A stretch of DNA of 64,000 bases from Bacillus chungangensis (GCF_030812995.1 NZ_JAUSTT010000011.1:1-64000); one strand, 5' to 3'. Counted from the first letter of the stretch, positions 19,205 to 29,170 are shown. The notes: generated from the letters alone by a model not told the origin. A program made the numbers and translations.

Positions 19205-21331
19205 TTAGATCACTGTGACTGCCTCAGCAATCACTCCGCTAGACTCATTATCTGCCATATCGACAGTCGTTAATTTGATTTTAGGTGTAAAGCCTATGGT
19301 TAACCCTGTAATTCTATAGAAGTTTGTTCGGGTAATCCCTTTGGCATACAGTTCATCATCAACGTACAAATTAACATGCTTTAAGTCTTCGTCGTCTGGT
19401 AGTTCCCATTCAACATCAATCGTTTGTGTAAACGGACAGACTACTTTAGTGATGGTTACATCTCCAGGCGGTGTCGTATCGTTCTCCGGATCGTAAGGTT
19501 CCTTATTAGGGTCAAAATCATCCGAGTAGATTCCTAATCCTATAGGTCTAAAGGTTGTAGCAGGTTTCTTTGTTAATGGAGAAACTGCTCCAAGACTTTG
19601 ATACTTGTACATTTCGTAAACAGGTGTTGGACAATCTTGTTTTCTTACGCGCAGGTTAGAAGTGTTCAGACTTTGTGCATTGAATCCAATAGACTTATCT
19701 AAATATCCTCTTACCCCTTCCTCCGGATGGATGACAAAAATACGTGAAGAGTGTACTTTGTTCGAATATCTTGAACTATTAAATTGGTATTTATAGTTTT
19801 TCGTGTTCTCCATGCTTTCATAAGCCCTAGGGTATTTCTTCCCTTCCTCAGTCATCCGCACTGGAGGCAGTTGGTTAGGAGGTGCTCCCCAAGATAGATA
19901 ATGCGCTTGGTATCGTGCACCAAATCGGGAGCGAGACACCATCACAGAGTCTACTCCGTTCGACGCATGATGAGGGTATAATTTAAGAAGCGGAAAGATT
20001 GTCTCCCCTACAGTAGCACCAGGATCATCAAAATCAAACAATGAAACAACCTTTTCATTATTTACTTCCCTATTGTTCGTAGAAAGTCTAGCAATAGTCG
20101 TACCTCTTGAATTACTACTAGATGCCTCTGTCCCTTGTTGCTCACGCTCTACAGTGATTAAATTACCTTCTTTTTCTACTAATTTCACTATCTCGTTCCC
20201 ACCAATGGTTAACAAAGCAGGTGGTGCAGGAAGATTATCGCCATCAGCAACTAGAAAAGTAGTTGTACCAGCATAAATTTTACTAGCATTATACGTGGAT
20301 TCCCACCTCGTTGTATCCTTCCGTTTTGAAGGTGGTATCGTTCCTGCAAACAATGCGTATCCGTTGTCACTCTTGCCATCCATCGACTTCACTTTACCAA
20401 AATAAAGCGGAATGGTAGGAATTAAGTTGTTCTCCCAAGCAGGAGCATTATCGGCTTGTAGAACGAGGAAGAAACTGGTACTGTCTACGTGCCCTTTGAT
20501 GTTTACTTCTGAGTCTGACCACCAGTTCGTATGCCAAATTGGATGGTCTTTATGTTCCAAGAACTCTGCTCTTAATGTCGTCTTTACAATCGGTGACTGC
20601 ATTGCCCTCGGTTCAGTATGCGTAATATTCACTTCTTTGTATTCTTCTGACCACTTTGTTCCTAGTACTTCTACATCTAATACAGATCGTAGCATATGAA
20701 ATGGCGAAGCACTTAAAATCTTGCCATCGAACTCCATGTCAGGATTATCAGTCTCGAAGATTTCATAGTGGTGGCGATAATAATAGTAATAGTAGCCATA
20801 CCAATATCTGTACCAATCTTCTCTGTCTCGGTCCCTTTCTAGTTGAAAAGATGTACCACTCATTCCTGGCATTGTCGTAATGGATACGACTCCACCTTCA
20901 GGTGCTAAGGCTTCGTTAGGCAGCTTCTCTAACATATAGAAATAGACGTGCGTCTTTGTTCTAGTAGAAGCGAAACGTTGTTTAATCCATTCATCCCATG
21001 TCGGCGACATTTGATAGTTTTCATCATTAGGGTCCTGGTCATCGTAAGGTCTGCGTATAATGTCGTTTTTTCGGTAGTATAGTGGGAACTGTCCTACCTC
21101 GGCAATCCCTAGCAACTGTCCATCAGCATTTCGATAGATCGTATGTTTTGCCACAGCGTAATTCACTCGATCAGTTAGTTTGTAATATGCTCTCGTATCT
21201 ACTGCAGCTTTATAGAATTTTCGCGCATAAGTCCAACCATTATCTATTAACATGTTTCCAAAAACATCATGGAAGTTATCTTCCTCAAAGACGATTGGAT
21301 AATCTTTAGGGGTCGAATCAATATACGGCAT
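19205..21331 (-). CDS. Tail/baseplate protein of the TNWW paralogue family with FN3-like end
   Basis: A 708-residue protein starting MPYIDSTP. The conserved core holds TNWWSDSEVNIKGHVDS (about residue 270), PLYFGKV, SNGVDSVMVSRSRFGARYQ, SRYSNKVHSSRIFVIHPEEG (about 530) and SPLTKKPATTFRPIGLGIY (about 590). Residues 620-708 look like one fibronectin type III fold (VEWELPDDEDLKHVNLYVDD). A Tyr-rich run near residue 185 is specific to this copy. The start has GAAGGTG at good spacing. The paralogue at 21426-23117 has the same order but lacks a central insert. I infer a repeated baseplate or side-fibre subunit. The molecular function is not known. Confidence 0.65.
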   Translation of the reverse strand: MPYIDSTPKDYPIVFEEDNFHDVFGNMLIDNGWTYARKFYKAAVDTRAYYKLTDRVNYAVAKHTIYRNADGQLLGIAEVGQFPLYYRKNDIIRRPYDDQDPNDENYQMSPTWDEWIKQRFASTRTKTHVYFYMLEKLPNEALAPEGGVVSITTMPGMSGTSFQLERDRDREDWYRYWYGYYYYYYRHHYEIFETDNPDMEFDGKILSASPFHMLRSVLDVEVLGTKWSEEYKEVNITHTEPRAMQSPIVKTTLRAEFLEHKDHPIWHTNWWSDSEVNIKGHVDSTSFFLVLQADNAPAWENNLIPTIPLYFGKVKSMDGKSDNGYALFAGTIPPSKRKDTTRWESTYNASKIYAGTTTFLVADGDNLPAPPALLTIGGNEIVKLVEKEGNLITVEREQQGTEASSSNSRGTTIARLSTNNREVNNEKVVSLFDFDDPGATVGETIFPLLKLYPHHASNGVDSVMVSRSRFGARYQAHYLSWGAPPNQLPPVRMTEEGKKYPRAYESMENTKNYKYQFNSSRYSNKVHSSRIFVIHPEEGVRGYLDKSIGFNAQSLNTSNLRVRKQDCPTPVYEMYKYQSLGAVSPLTKKPATTFRPIGLGIYSDDFDPNKEPYDPENDTTPPGDVTITKVVCPFTQTIDVEWELPDDEDLKHVNLYVDDELYAKGITRTNFYRITGLTIGFTPKIKLTTVDMADNESSGVIAEAVTVI

Positions 21332-21425
21332 TCAATCACCTTCTTCTCTTATTTTTTACTTACACTAGCGGTTTAACAACTACACTTATTATAAGCAGCG
21401 ATCATTTAGATATAACGTTCTCACG

Positions 21426-23117
21426 TCATTGTAATGTGAGTTTTACCACTTTCGATTTTTTCCCTGTTTTGCTGACCGCAACAACTTCAATTTCGGTCGG
21501 TGTTTCTTTTAACCCTTCTAAACAATAAGCAGATACTTCCCTAACACCGAAAACAAATACCTCGCCATTGAGATAAATAGTAACACTATCAAAATTTTCA
21601 TCATGAGGATTTTCCCACGTAAGGTTAAACTTATTATCTGATAACTTTGTATAGCTTAAATTTGTGACTGACGCCGGTTCAGTGTCATTCACTGAAGCAG
21701 GATTCGTTACTGCTGCAGGGTTCAATTCTTCCTTATATATGCCTAACCCCATTGGATTAAAATGAGTGGATGGCCGCTTTGTTAGCGGGGATACACTACT
21801 GACAGGAACACATTGGTATACATCAAAAACCTTCTCTGGGCAGTCTTCCTTACGAATTCTTAACTCACTAGCATTTAAGTTAGCTGAATTTAGCCCTACG
21901 GATCGCTTAAGGTATCCCCTATTTCCTTCCTCAGGGTGCAAAAGATAAATTCGCGATGTTTGAACCTTTCCCGAATACCTAGATGGGTTGAATTGGTATT
22001 TCTTTATCCCTTCCCATGAACGAGGATACTGTTTGTCTCCATCACCTATCGCTTGGTCATCACTTTTTCGTGCAGGAGGCATTTCTTGTGAAACGGTATT
22101 AAAAGACAAGAAGTAATTCTGATAACGAGCACCTAGCTTCGTTCTATTTACCATCACTGAGTCAATTCCATTTGATGGGTAAGCAGGATACTTCTTTAAG
22201 ATTGGCATTAACTTTCGGCCGCCCTTAGTTGTAATATCACTATAATCAAACGTAGCCACTTTATCAGATGTTTCTCCATTAGGGACGGTACCTGCAAATA
22301 ATACGATAGCAGGGTCACCTTCATCGAGTGGTACAATGTCACCAAAGTAAAGAGGTACAATCGGTATCGTATTGTTTTCCCACATTGGAGTATTGTCTGT
22401 TTGGATCGTAATAAAAATGTTGTTACTGTCAATATGGCCTTTGATAGACACTTCGGAGTCAGCCCACCAATTCGTGTCCATGTAAGGGTAGTCGACATTT
22501 TCTAAGAACTTAGCTCGCAAAGAACTTTCCACAATTGGTGACTGCATCACCGTAATATTTGCTACCTTCACAAAGGCTGATGCCGCTGTCGTATCTTTAA
22601 AGTCGATAACTGTAACTTCTACATCTAACGCCATCCGTAATCTTTCATCTTCCTTAGATTCATCGGACCATGGAGTCAATATAACTGAACCGTCCTTCAT
22701 GTTAGGTAGTTTATCTAACATATAGAAGTAAAGCGAGGTATTCGTTTTACGTTTTTCGAATTCTTTTTCGAGATAGTCAAGTAGCGCTTCTTTTTTAGTT
22801 TCGTCTGATGTAAACCAGTTATAGAAAGGAAAACCGTTACTATGGTCGGTAAAGTCAGACCATTCTGCGACAACTGCCACTCCCAACAAATCGCCACGAG
22901 CATTACGTAAAATTTGATGCTTGGCGACGACAAAATCGTCGTCGTGTCGTGCTGTTTCATCATGCTCAGTAACGAAATGAGTAGATGTGACGGCTTTTTT
23001 AAATTCTCGTGCTAATGTCCAACCATTCTTAATCAAGATATCCTTAAATCCACCCTGCAAATCGCCTTCACGAATCTTGTAAGGGGAAAGAGCAGGAGTA
23101 CTGTCGATATAAGGCAT
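21426..23117 (-). CDS. Tail/baseplate protein of the TNWW paralogue family, short form
   Basis: A 563-residue protein starting MPYIDSTPALSPY, clearly paralogous to the 708-residue protein downstream. Shared segments are MDTNWWADSEVSIKGHIDS (about residue 216), PLYFGDI, SNGIDSVMVNRTKLGARYQ, SRIYLLHPEEGNRGYL and SPLTKRPSTHFNPMGLGIY (about 442). The C-terminal 85 residues are an FN3-like unit (FNLTWENPHDENFDSVTIYL). GAGGTG precedes the ATG at 23117. Tandem duplication with later divergence is the simple explanation. Confidence 0.65.
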   Translation of the reverse strand: MPYIDSTPALSPYKIREGDLQGGFKDILIKNGWTLAREFKKAVTSTHFVTEHDETARHDDDFVVAKHQILRNARGDLLGVAVVAEWSDFTDHSNGFPFYNWFTSDETKKEALLDYLEKEFEKRKTNTSLYFYMLDKLPNMKDGSVILTPWSDESKEDERLRMALDVEVTVIDFKDTTAASAFVKVANITVMQSPIVESSLRAKFLENVDYPYMDTNWWADSEVSIKGHIDSNNIFITIQTDNTPMWENNTIPIVPLYFGDIVPLDEGDPAIVLFAGTVPNGETSDKVATFDYSDITTKGGRKLMPILKKYPAYPSNGIDSVMVNRTKLGARYQNYFLSFNTVSQEMPPARKSDDQAIGDGDKQYPRSWEGIKKYQFNPSRYSGKVQTSRIYLLHPEEGNRGYLKRSVGLNSANLNASELRIRKEDCPEKVFDVYQCVPVSSVSPLTKRPSTHFNPMGLGIYKEELNPAAVTNPASVNDTEPASVTNLSYTKLSDNKFNLTWENPHDENFDSVTIYLNGEVFVFGVREVSAYCLEGLKETPTEIEVVAVSKTGKKSKVVKLTLQ

Positions 23118-23204
23118 TCACAACACCTCTCTTCTCATTTTTCATGATAACGAAGGACGGGGGTTATTCCCCCGCCTCTTACACATAGTTATCGTTTCAT
23201 CTGT

Positions 23205-24893
23205 TCATTTAGTTGCGGTCGGTTTCTTCATCATGTCTTCGTTTACGATCGGTGCATGTTCAATTACTTCTGTTGGTATATCACTACTTGGACAATACAT
23301 TGTATATCGCCATATAGAATCTATTTTTCCTTCTTCATTCATCACGACTCGCAGCTTGCCAAAAGAAGGCTTGTAATAAAAGGCGAATGGACTGCCGTCC
23401 TTATAAACCTTAGATCCTGTGTTGTAAATTAAAGTATCTCCTGCAAACACTCTCATAGTGTCTGGCGCACCATCGAAATCGTATTCAATATAGTAAATCC
23501 CTTCCTCAGTAGAAGGATGAAAAAACTCAGCATATCCTTTACTTCCATTCGTTTGGTCTCCACAAGCGACGACATTATCCGGTTCTTTCTCCTTGAACTC
23601 CAACGTTACTGTTTTCTCACAAACATGTTCACCATATGTAGCAATCACCTTAACAGAATAGACACCTGCTGTGTTGCTAGTGAATTGGTTATCTCCATTT
23701 TGAGTGACTTCTGGAGGAGTATCGACAGTAATGTCTGTCACATGCTCTATATTCATTCCGTGATTGAAGTTCATTTCAATCGTCTCGCCAACTTCCACTG
23801 TGGGACCTGTTACCATATCTACCGTCAAATCACACGTAAACTTTCCAACGACCGTTCCTGCCACAACACATTCCTGTCCATCTTGATAAACAACCGTAAA
23901 TGTAATAGGAAATGTTCCTTCTTTTAAAATGTTGTATGTACCCTCGCCTATTTCTTCCAATGATGCTGCGTCGAAAGAGGACTCGATACTTAATATGCCA
24001 GAATTGTTCGCATGTTTAAGAGTAAACGTTACTGACTCACCGATTGACTTTGTAGTACTTTGAGGATGGATCTTTAACGAACATGAGGGAACCGGCGTGT
24101 CACCAATAACGACATCATCAGAAGGTTTCCCAATCGGTGGCTGCTTAGGTGTTTCAATCCTTTTGAAACAGGCTGGGTTCATCAACATTCCTACACCCGC
24201 CATACGGAAATGGGTGGATGGTCTTTTTGTAAAAGGGGAGTCACCTTCAATAATCGTTACGTAGTATTCATCGACAGTCTCGGTTTTTTCCTCTTCCTCT
24301 AAAGGCGGATTTTCTTCCTCAGGGTGTTCCTCGCCTTCAGAGGGTTCTTCCTCAGGATTGGTAGCGATTAAATTAGACCACTGAAAGGGAATCCTTAGAT
24401 GTAGTTCATTACCTGTGTTTGTTTTTACCTCAATCCAAACCTCATAAATCCCTTCCTCAGCCATGCTCATAAAGTCGTATAGTGGTGTCCCATCGCCTAA
24501 GTCTTTTTGGGTAAAGGATATTCCTTTCATGGTCAGTAAAGATTCGTTGTTTGGATCATCTTTTATTGATAAGAGGGTCCCTTTTTCTCCATACTGCAAT
24601 GGTTCTTCTATAAGAACTGCATCAGTAGCCCTAGAAAAGCGCAAGTAGGCTTTAGCAGACGCAATCCCTATCCCTTTAAGAAAATGAATATCTAAATAGG
24701 AAACACTATGTGCTTTAATGTCAATCACGAGTGGATGATGCTGATGGTAGGAAATTACATCGTTAACATCTTTAAACATGTATCTTGAAGGTAAGTGCCT
24801 CCATCTAATCGAATGAATAATTGGAGCTGTGTCGTCACCGTCAAATCCAACGTTCTGTTCCATATCCAACTCAGGAATTGGTGTTAACGCCAT
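23205..24893 (-). CDS. Multidomain tail protein with Ig-like repeats
   Basis: A 562-residue protein. The N-terminal 170 residues are unassigned. A Glu/Pro-rich linker spans about 178-205. It carries the SPFTKRPSTHFRMAGVGML tag shared with the paralogue family (about residue 221). Two Ig-like units follow (IHPQSTTKSIGESVTFTL and VEVGETIEMNFNHGMN, residues 270-445). The last domain (453-545) begins CGDQTNGSKGYAEFFHP and ends WRYTMYCP. That last domain also occurs in the plus-strand protein at 43162-43818. AGAGGTG precedes the ATG. Likely part of the adsorption apparatus. Confidence 0.6.
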   Translation of the reverse strand: MALTPIPELDMEQNVGFDGDDTAPIIHSIRWRHLPSRYMFKDVNDVISYHQHHPLVIDIKAHSVSYLDIHFLKGIGIASAKAYLRFSRATDAVLIEEPLQYGEKGTLLSIKDDPNNESLLTMKGISFTQKDLGDGTPLYDFMSMAEEGIYEVWIEVKTNTGNELHLRIPFQWSNLIATNPEEEPSEGEEHPEEENPPLEEEEKTETVDEYYVTIIEGDSPFTKRPSTHFRMAGVGMLMNPACFKRIETPKQPPIGKPSDDVVIGDTPVPSCSLKIHPQSTTKSIGESVTFTLKHANNSGILSIESSFDAASLEEIGEGTYNILKEGTFPITFTVVYQDGQECVVAGTVVGKFTCDLTVDMVTGPTVEVGETIEMNFNHGMNIEHVTDITVDTPPEVTQNGDNQFTSNTAGVYSVKVIATYGEHVCEKTVTLEFKEKEPDNVVACGDQTNGSKGYAEFFHPSTEEGIYYIEYDFDGAPDTMRVFAGDTLIYNTGSKVYKDGSPFAFYYKPSFGKLRVVMNEEGKIDSIWRYTMYCPSSDIPTEVIEHAPIVNEDMMKKPTATK

Positions 24894-24905
24894 ACTCTTT
24901 CACCT

Positions 24906-25202
24906 CTATTCTTTTATCACTTCTACTTCAAATCCTTGTAGCTTTAAGTCACGAATAAAGTAATCTTTCAAATACAAGTCTTTTGCTTTATTCATTTTTG
25001 GCGGCTTTTTCTCGTCTCTTACCACTAACTCTTCGGGAATCCCTTTTAAGAACCCTCTGTACTTGATTTCCGTCGCCTGATTCAATACAAAGGAAATATT
25101 TTCGGCAAGTGGTTGATCTCCACTCACCTTCACTTTTCCTAATACTTCTCCCTCATTATCTATAAAAACAACATCATCACCTTTTGCTACCTTTAGAATC
25201 AT
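24906..25202 (-). CDS. Small protein between baseplate genes
   Basis: A 98-residue protein, basic at its C-terminal end, with a compact alpha/beta pattern (VFIDNEGEVLGKVKVSG, then DLKLQGFEVEVIKE). The ending resembles the variable C-terminal edge of small phage accessory proteins, but no family is recognised. It is preceded by AAGGGG and lies 13 bases after the metalloprotease gene and 12 before the Ig-like gene, so it is co-transcribed with the baseplate set. Confidence 0.55.
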   Translation of the reverse strand: MILKVAKGDDVVFIDNEGEVLGKVKVSGDQPLAENISFVLNQATEIKYRGFLKGIPEELVVRDEKKPPKMNKAKDLYLKDYFIRDLKLQGFEVEVIKE

Positions 25203-25215
25203 GTCTTTTGCCCCT

Positions 25216-27780
25216 TTATAATAAGTTGGTAAATCCTAACGCTTCTAATTGTTTATAAATAAAATCATGTTTAGCTTTAAACTTGTCTCTCAGATAACGT
25301 CTATTCATAACGTACATTGTAAATGCTTCTGCAAAATCTTCAGAAGGTTTGAAACATCCGTAATCAGAGACAGGTGCCAGTTTTCCATTATCTAGCGTTG
25401 TTCCTGGTTTACTCTTTGTTAGTTCAATATACTGACCGTTACTTTTCTTTTTCCATCCACTTATATCTAGCCATTCCGGCATATCGTGTAGTATACTGCC
25501 AAACTTGTCAAAACCATAATAAGAAACTGAGTGTCCCAATTCGTGGATAGCTATTTCTGCTGCAACATACGGCAAATAATTTTCTTCATTAAATTCTGGT
25601 TTGTAATATTCCATATACTCTCCACCAATCACCCTACTTCCAAAACCTGTACTTGGTTTCATATAATCATATGGTCTATGGGCATTTGCCGATGTGATTG
25701 TGTACAGCAACATCTGAGGCTCGAAATTAACGATTGAACTGAGCGCCTTAAAAATGTTTTCTTTACTACCATCTTCTAGTTCTACCAGATGGTTTTGGTC
25801 TAGTGCCCACGCCCCTGTGATACCTCCACTATCACTTTCCTCTTCCACATCATTAAAATCGATCCAATCATATACGACGTTAGGGATCATTTTTATAAAT
25901 GAGGCCATTTTATCTAAAATATCACCTTGTAAAAAACCTTCAGAACTATGATGAAAAAGAACTGGTTTCATTAGTTTAGTTGTCATGAACAGAGATGCTT
26001 TTTGTAAATCTGTCAGGCAGTTCAATTCCGTGTCACACCACTTCTTGAATTGACCCCATGTATCCTGTACATTTTCTTTACCACTTTGTACTTCTTGTAA
26101 AGACATCCACAAAAATTGATGAAAATCCTCTATTATCACTTTCGATCTTTCTATTTTAAAATTACTTCCATCTGTGAAAAACTCGATCCAATCATTCCGT
26201 CCTTCCCAAAATCCTTTATTTAATCTTCTCCCTAATCCTTGTCGATGCTGAATCATAAATTGTTGTGCTAATTCTGTCATTTCCCAATAATCGTCATTAA
26301 CCGTATTCGCATCTATTGAATAGTCACAATGATATGAGAATCTATCAGGCGAAGGTGGGGTATATGGCTTTTCCTCATCTGGGTTTCCATCATTGTCTCC
26401 TGTTCCAGGTGGGAATGGAGTCCATTCATCCTCTGGAATATCTTCTGGTGCTTCAGGATGATATGGTTCTTCATCACATGTTTCACACCAATAAGGGAAT
26501 CGTAGGTTATCACCTTCCATTACATTTATGGTTGGTAGTAAGACGATATTTGGAATATAGCCAACAGAGCCATCTTCAGGATGTATCACATGTGCTCTTG
26601 AAGCATGAACCTTCTCGCTGTATCTAGAAGGATGGAAATCATACTGGTAGTAACCGAACCGTAAATAGTTCCATGCCCGTGGATATTTACGTGCAAACTC
26701 CTCTTCTTTCTCTGTACCAATAGCATTCTTCATCAGTCTAATTTCTTCACGAGTCGGGGGCATAAAATTAGAAGGGACATTCCATTTTAAATAATGCGCC
26801 TGGTATCTTGCACCATACTTTGTCTTTTTTAACATAATAGAATCTATACCGTTAGAAGGGTGATGGACGTAATTTCTTGTAATCGGTTGTAACGTTTCAA
26901 CCTTTTCATCGATACTGTCGAAGTCAAAAAATTTACCTACTTGTGTTCCACCTAACAAAGCTATCGGGCCTTCATTCCGTTTAGTAGAGTCCTTCATAAC
27001 AAGATTTCCGAAAAAAAATGGAACAAGGGTGACATTGTTGTCTTCCCAAGTAGGTGCCGAATCTACTTTTAAAGTAAAAAAACAGCTCGTCTCATCGAAC
27101 ACTCCACGTAATTGAATAAGGGAATCAGCCCACCAATTTGTATTTGTGCGGTAATTTAATTTTCCGATAGATCCTATCATGTCACCTGTATCCGCTTTTA
27201 GATTCATCGTAATGATAGGAGATTGTTTCATATCTTCGTAGTATTCATTCTCACTGTAAAACTCTATATCAAGACTAGCCTTTAAAACTCCTTCTCCATT
27301 ATCGTCGCAAAGAATTGTAATTGGCGTCGCTTTTCCATCGCTCGTCTGGGCGTGTGTGTATCCATCATAACTATCTAACGTATAGCTATAAACCGTTGTA
27401 TAGTTCAAAAATGCTTTATATATTTCTACGAATCTCTTCATTAGTGCGCCCTTATCAGTAGGTAAATCGATAGTAGAGATTTTAAATGCACCCGTTGATT
27501 GTGCAAACGCTAAATATTCATTATCCCAGCGTCTCAAAATAATATGACGAGTAATACATATCATACCTTCCTGAGGTATGCTTGGAAGTCTGTAGCCATT
27601 TTCATCTTTCACTAATAGGCCTTTCTCAAAAGTGATTTTATATACATCTACTTTTTTAACCTTGGTATTAAAGTCCTGCCACCAATAGTTATCTTTTTTA
27701 TCTTTGAATCTCCTAAATACCTTATGAAACAGATCATCTAGGAAACGATCATGTCTAAGTGTTTCTTCAATCCAAGGCAT
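25216..27780 (-). CDS. Tail protein of the TNWW family fused to a HELGH metalloprotease
   Basis: An 854-residue protein. I chose ATG 27780 (MPWIEETL) because GGAGAG lies 8 bases upstream; it also matches the MPYIDSTP start of its paralogues. Residues 1-420 carry the family core (TNWWADSLIQLRGVFDE at about 210, PFFFGNL, SNGIDSIMLKKTKYGARYQ, SRAHVIHPEDGSVGYI). A Pro/Glu-rich linker (EEPYHPEAPEDIPEDEWTP) leads to a C-terminal domain with the zincin motif HELGH at about 746-750 and a downstream SEDFAEAF (about 814), which supplies a plausible third zinc ligand, as in gluzincins of the anthrax-lethal-factor-like type. I infer proteolysis of surface or S-layer protein during adsorption. It overlaps the preceding gene by 14 bases. 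Confidence 0.75.
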   Translation of the reverse strand: MPWIEETLRHDRFLDDLFHKVFRRFKDKKDNYWWQDFNTKVKKVDVYKITFEKGLLVKDENGYRLPSIPQEGMICITRHIILRRWDNEYLAFAQSTGAFKISTIDLPTDKGALMKRFVEIYKAFLNYTTVYSYTLDSYDGYTHAQTSDGKATPITILCDDNGEGVLKASLDIEFYSENEYYEDMKQSPIITMNLKADTGDMIGSIGKLNYRTNTNWWADSLIQLRGVFDETSCFFTLKVDSAPTWEDNNVTLVPFFFGNLVMKDSTKRNEGPIALLGGTQVGKFFDFDSIDEKVETLQPITRNYVHHPSNGIDSIMLKKTKYGARYQAHYLKWNVPSNFMPPTREEIRLMKNAIGTEKEEEFARKYPRAWNYLRFGYYQYDFHPSRYSEKVHASRAHVIHPEDGSVGYIPNIVLLPTINVMEGDNLRFPYWCETCDEEPYHPEAPEDIPEDEWTPFPPGTGDNDGNPDEEKPYTPPSPDRFSYHCDYSIDANTVNDDYWEMTELAQQFMIQHRQGLGRRLNKGFWEGRNDWIEFFTDGSNFKIERSKVIIEDFHQFLWMSLQEVQSGKENVQDTWGQFKKWCDTELNCLTDLQKASLFMTTKLMKPVLFHHSSEGFLQGDILDKMASFIKMIPNVVYDWIDFNDVEEESDSGGITGAWALDQNHLVELEDGSKENIFKALSSIVNFEPQMLLYTITSANAHRPYDYMKPSTGFGSRVIGGEYMEYYKPEFNEENYLPYVAAEIAIHELGHSVSYYGFDKFGSILHDMPEWLDISGWKKKSNGQYIELTKSKPGTTLDNGKLAPVSDYGCFKPSEDFAEAFTMYVMNRRYLRDKFKAKHDFIYKQLEALGFTNLL

Positions 27781-28243
27781 TGTATTCACTCTCCTGCAGT
27801 TTCGGATTATTCCTTAAACATTGGAAATTAACCCAAACATATTTTGCTTGTCCACCCCGATTATCAAACCTAAAGGTAATTGGGGTTCCTCTCTCGACCG
27901 TTTTTACTGCCATGAGATAAGCACCTTCAGGCAAGTCTTTCGTATAAATTTCGTCAAAAATGTAATTGTTCTGATGATCATCGCCAATAAAGAGACTCCA
28001 ATTATCTGTTGCATGGTATCTTGAAGCACCTACAGCAACGGAAACGAGCTCTATATCAAACTCAGGAATAAACTGTACATCGAATTTGTCTATCCTACCT
28101 AAAACTTCTAACATCTTCCCTTTGATGTAAGGCTCAGTCATGGTCGGCATGAAAGGATAGTCAAGTCTACCACTGTTTAAGCGCCCCACCTGACCAACCC
28201 TATCTAACTCACCACCAACAACTACATTTGCACCAAAACTCAT
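27767..28243 (-). CDS. Phage structural protein of unknown function
   Basis: A 158-residue, predicted beta-rich protein (IELVSVAVGASRYHATDNW, WVNFQCLRNNP). GAGGTGG precedes the ATG at 28243. Its end overlaps the start of the metalloprotease-bearing gene. The fold pattern could be a jelly-roll, as in baseplate adaptor proteins, but this is a guess. It is the first gene after a structured RNA element that interrupts the operon. Confidence 0.55.
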   Translation of the reverse strand: MSFGANVVVGGELDRVGQVGRLNSGRLDYPFMPTMTEPYIKGKMLEVLGRIDKFDVQFIPEFDIELVSVAVGASRYHATDNWSLFIGDDHQNNYIFDEIYTKDLPEGAYLMAVKTVERGTPITFRFDNRGGQAKYVWVNFQCLRNNPKLQESEYNALD

Positions 28244-28329
28244 GTTGCCACCTCACGATCCCTTTTCCATTATTTATCCCGCCATTGATGGACAGTGCGA
28301 GAGCAAAGAAGTTAGTGGAAACCCCACTG

Positions 28330-28494
28330 ATAAAGTGAAACTTCCATGAGTAGGGGTTTTCTCTCATCCCCTACTCATGGTTAGTTGAACCAATCGGACA
28401 TTTGACTTTCAGTTATCGTTATCTCCCACCTAGACCTCCTCGTTCCTCTTACTCTTGAGGTGGGGGTCTTACTGCCAGTTAGATGTGGGATAAA
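28330..28494 (+). ncRNA. HEARO/ISC omega-RNA-like element, copy 1
   Basis: A 165-base element shared with two other loci. It opens ATAAAGTGAAACTTCCAT and ends GTTAGATGTGGGATAAA. The first stem is perfect over 13 pairs: CCATGAGTAGGGG (28344-28356) with CCCCTACTCATGG (28368-28380), loop TTTTCTCTCAT. Then come the constant strings GAACCAATCGGACATTTGAC and TTTCAGTTAT, a CCCACCT/AGGTGGG stem, and TCTTACTGCCAGTTAGATG. These features resemble the HEARO RNA (IscB-associated omega-RNA); the name is from memory. It lies between two tail genes, antisense to them, and its last base is 4 bases from the upstream gene's stop. No iscB is adjacent, so it is a solo copy. Confidence 0.6.
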
Positions 28495-28498
28495 CGTT

Positions 28499-29170
28499 TC
28501 ACTGTATCACATAATCTGTAGGGTCTGACGGATTGTAACCATCTGCCCATCCACTCTCAGGTGGTGTAACTTCATCACTCGCAGTATAATGACTGTCTGC
28601 ATAGTCCTCGGCCTCATCTACCTCTGGATCATGGCCTGAGCTGTAACCACCGCCGTCATAGAAGTCATTAGGATTTTCGTACCCGTCGTCAATAGCTGGA
28701 GGTTGTTCATCCACGAACCAATCTGCGTCGTCGTACGTTAGTTCAATTCGTTGGAAGTTACCATATCCATGTTCTTTGAATATTTTGGCAATTACTTCTT
28801 GATATTTCCCCATATATTGCGTAGCAATCATCACTTCGACAATCATAAGGTGATTGATGTACTCATGGTCTGGTATATCCGCTCCTACAGGAGGAGTAAG
28901 TCCTCTCGTTAGCGTGATTGTGTCAATTGCCCCATTGCGATAAATAATCATCACTTGTTTAATCACATTTGGGTCAATATCGTTTTCATGATCCCTCATC
29001 ACCTCAAAAGATTCTACTTGCCATTGTGAAGAGTCTAAAGTATTCCCATCATTCAACAGTGGACTCTCAAAGTTGTGAGAAGAACCTCTTTTAATTTGTC
29101 CCACTTTACGGTTAATCATATCGAGGATGGGATACACTTCGTTTACGTTCATAAAATTTCGCTGTGTCAT
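28499..29170 (-). CDS. Phage tail protein of unknown function
   Basis: A 223-residue protein starting MTQRNFMNVNEVYPIL. The start ATG 29170 has AGGTGA upstream. A longer reading from 29227 begins inside a terminator hairpin and is rejected. The first 160 residues are mixed alpha/beta. The last 55 are acidic and rich in Asp, Pro and Tyr (DDGYENPNDFYDGGGYSSG), probably disordered. It follows the hub-lysin gene and precedes the baseplate set, so it may be a baseplate connector; that is inference. Confidence 0.6.
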   Translation of the reverse strand: MTQRNFMNVNEVYPILDMINRKVGQIKRGSSHNFESPLLNDGNTLDSSQWQVESFEVMRDHENDIDPNVIKQVMIIYRNGAIDTITLTRGLTPPVGADIPDHEYINHLMIVEVMIATQYMGKYQEVIAKIFKEHGYGNFQRIELTYDDADWFVDEQPPAIDDGYENPNDFYDGGGYSSGHDPEVDEAEDYADSHYTASDEVTPPESGWADGYNPSDPTDYVIQ

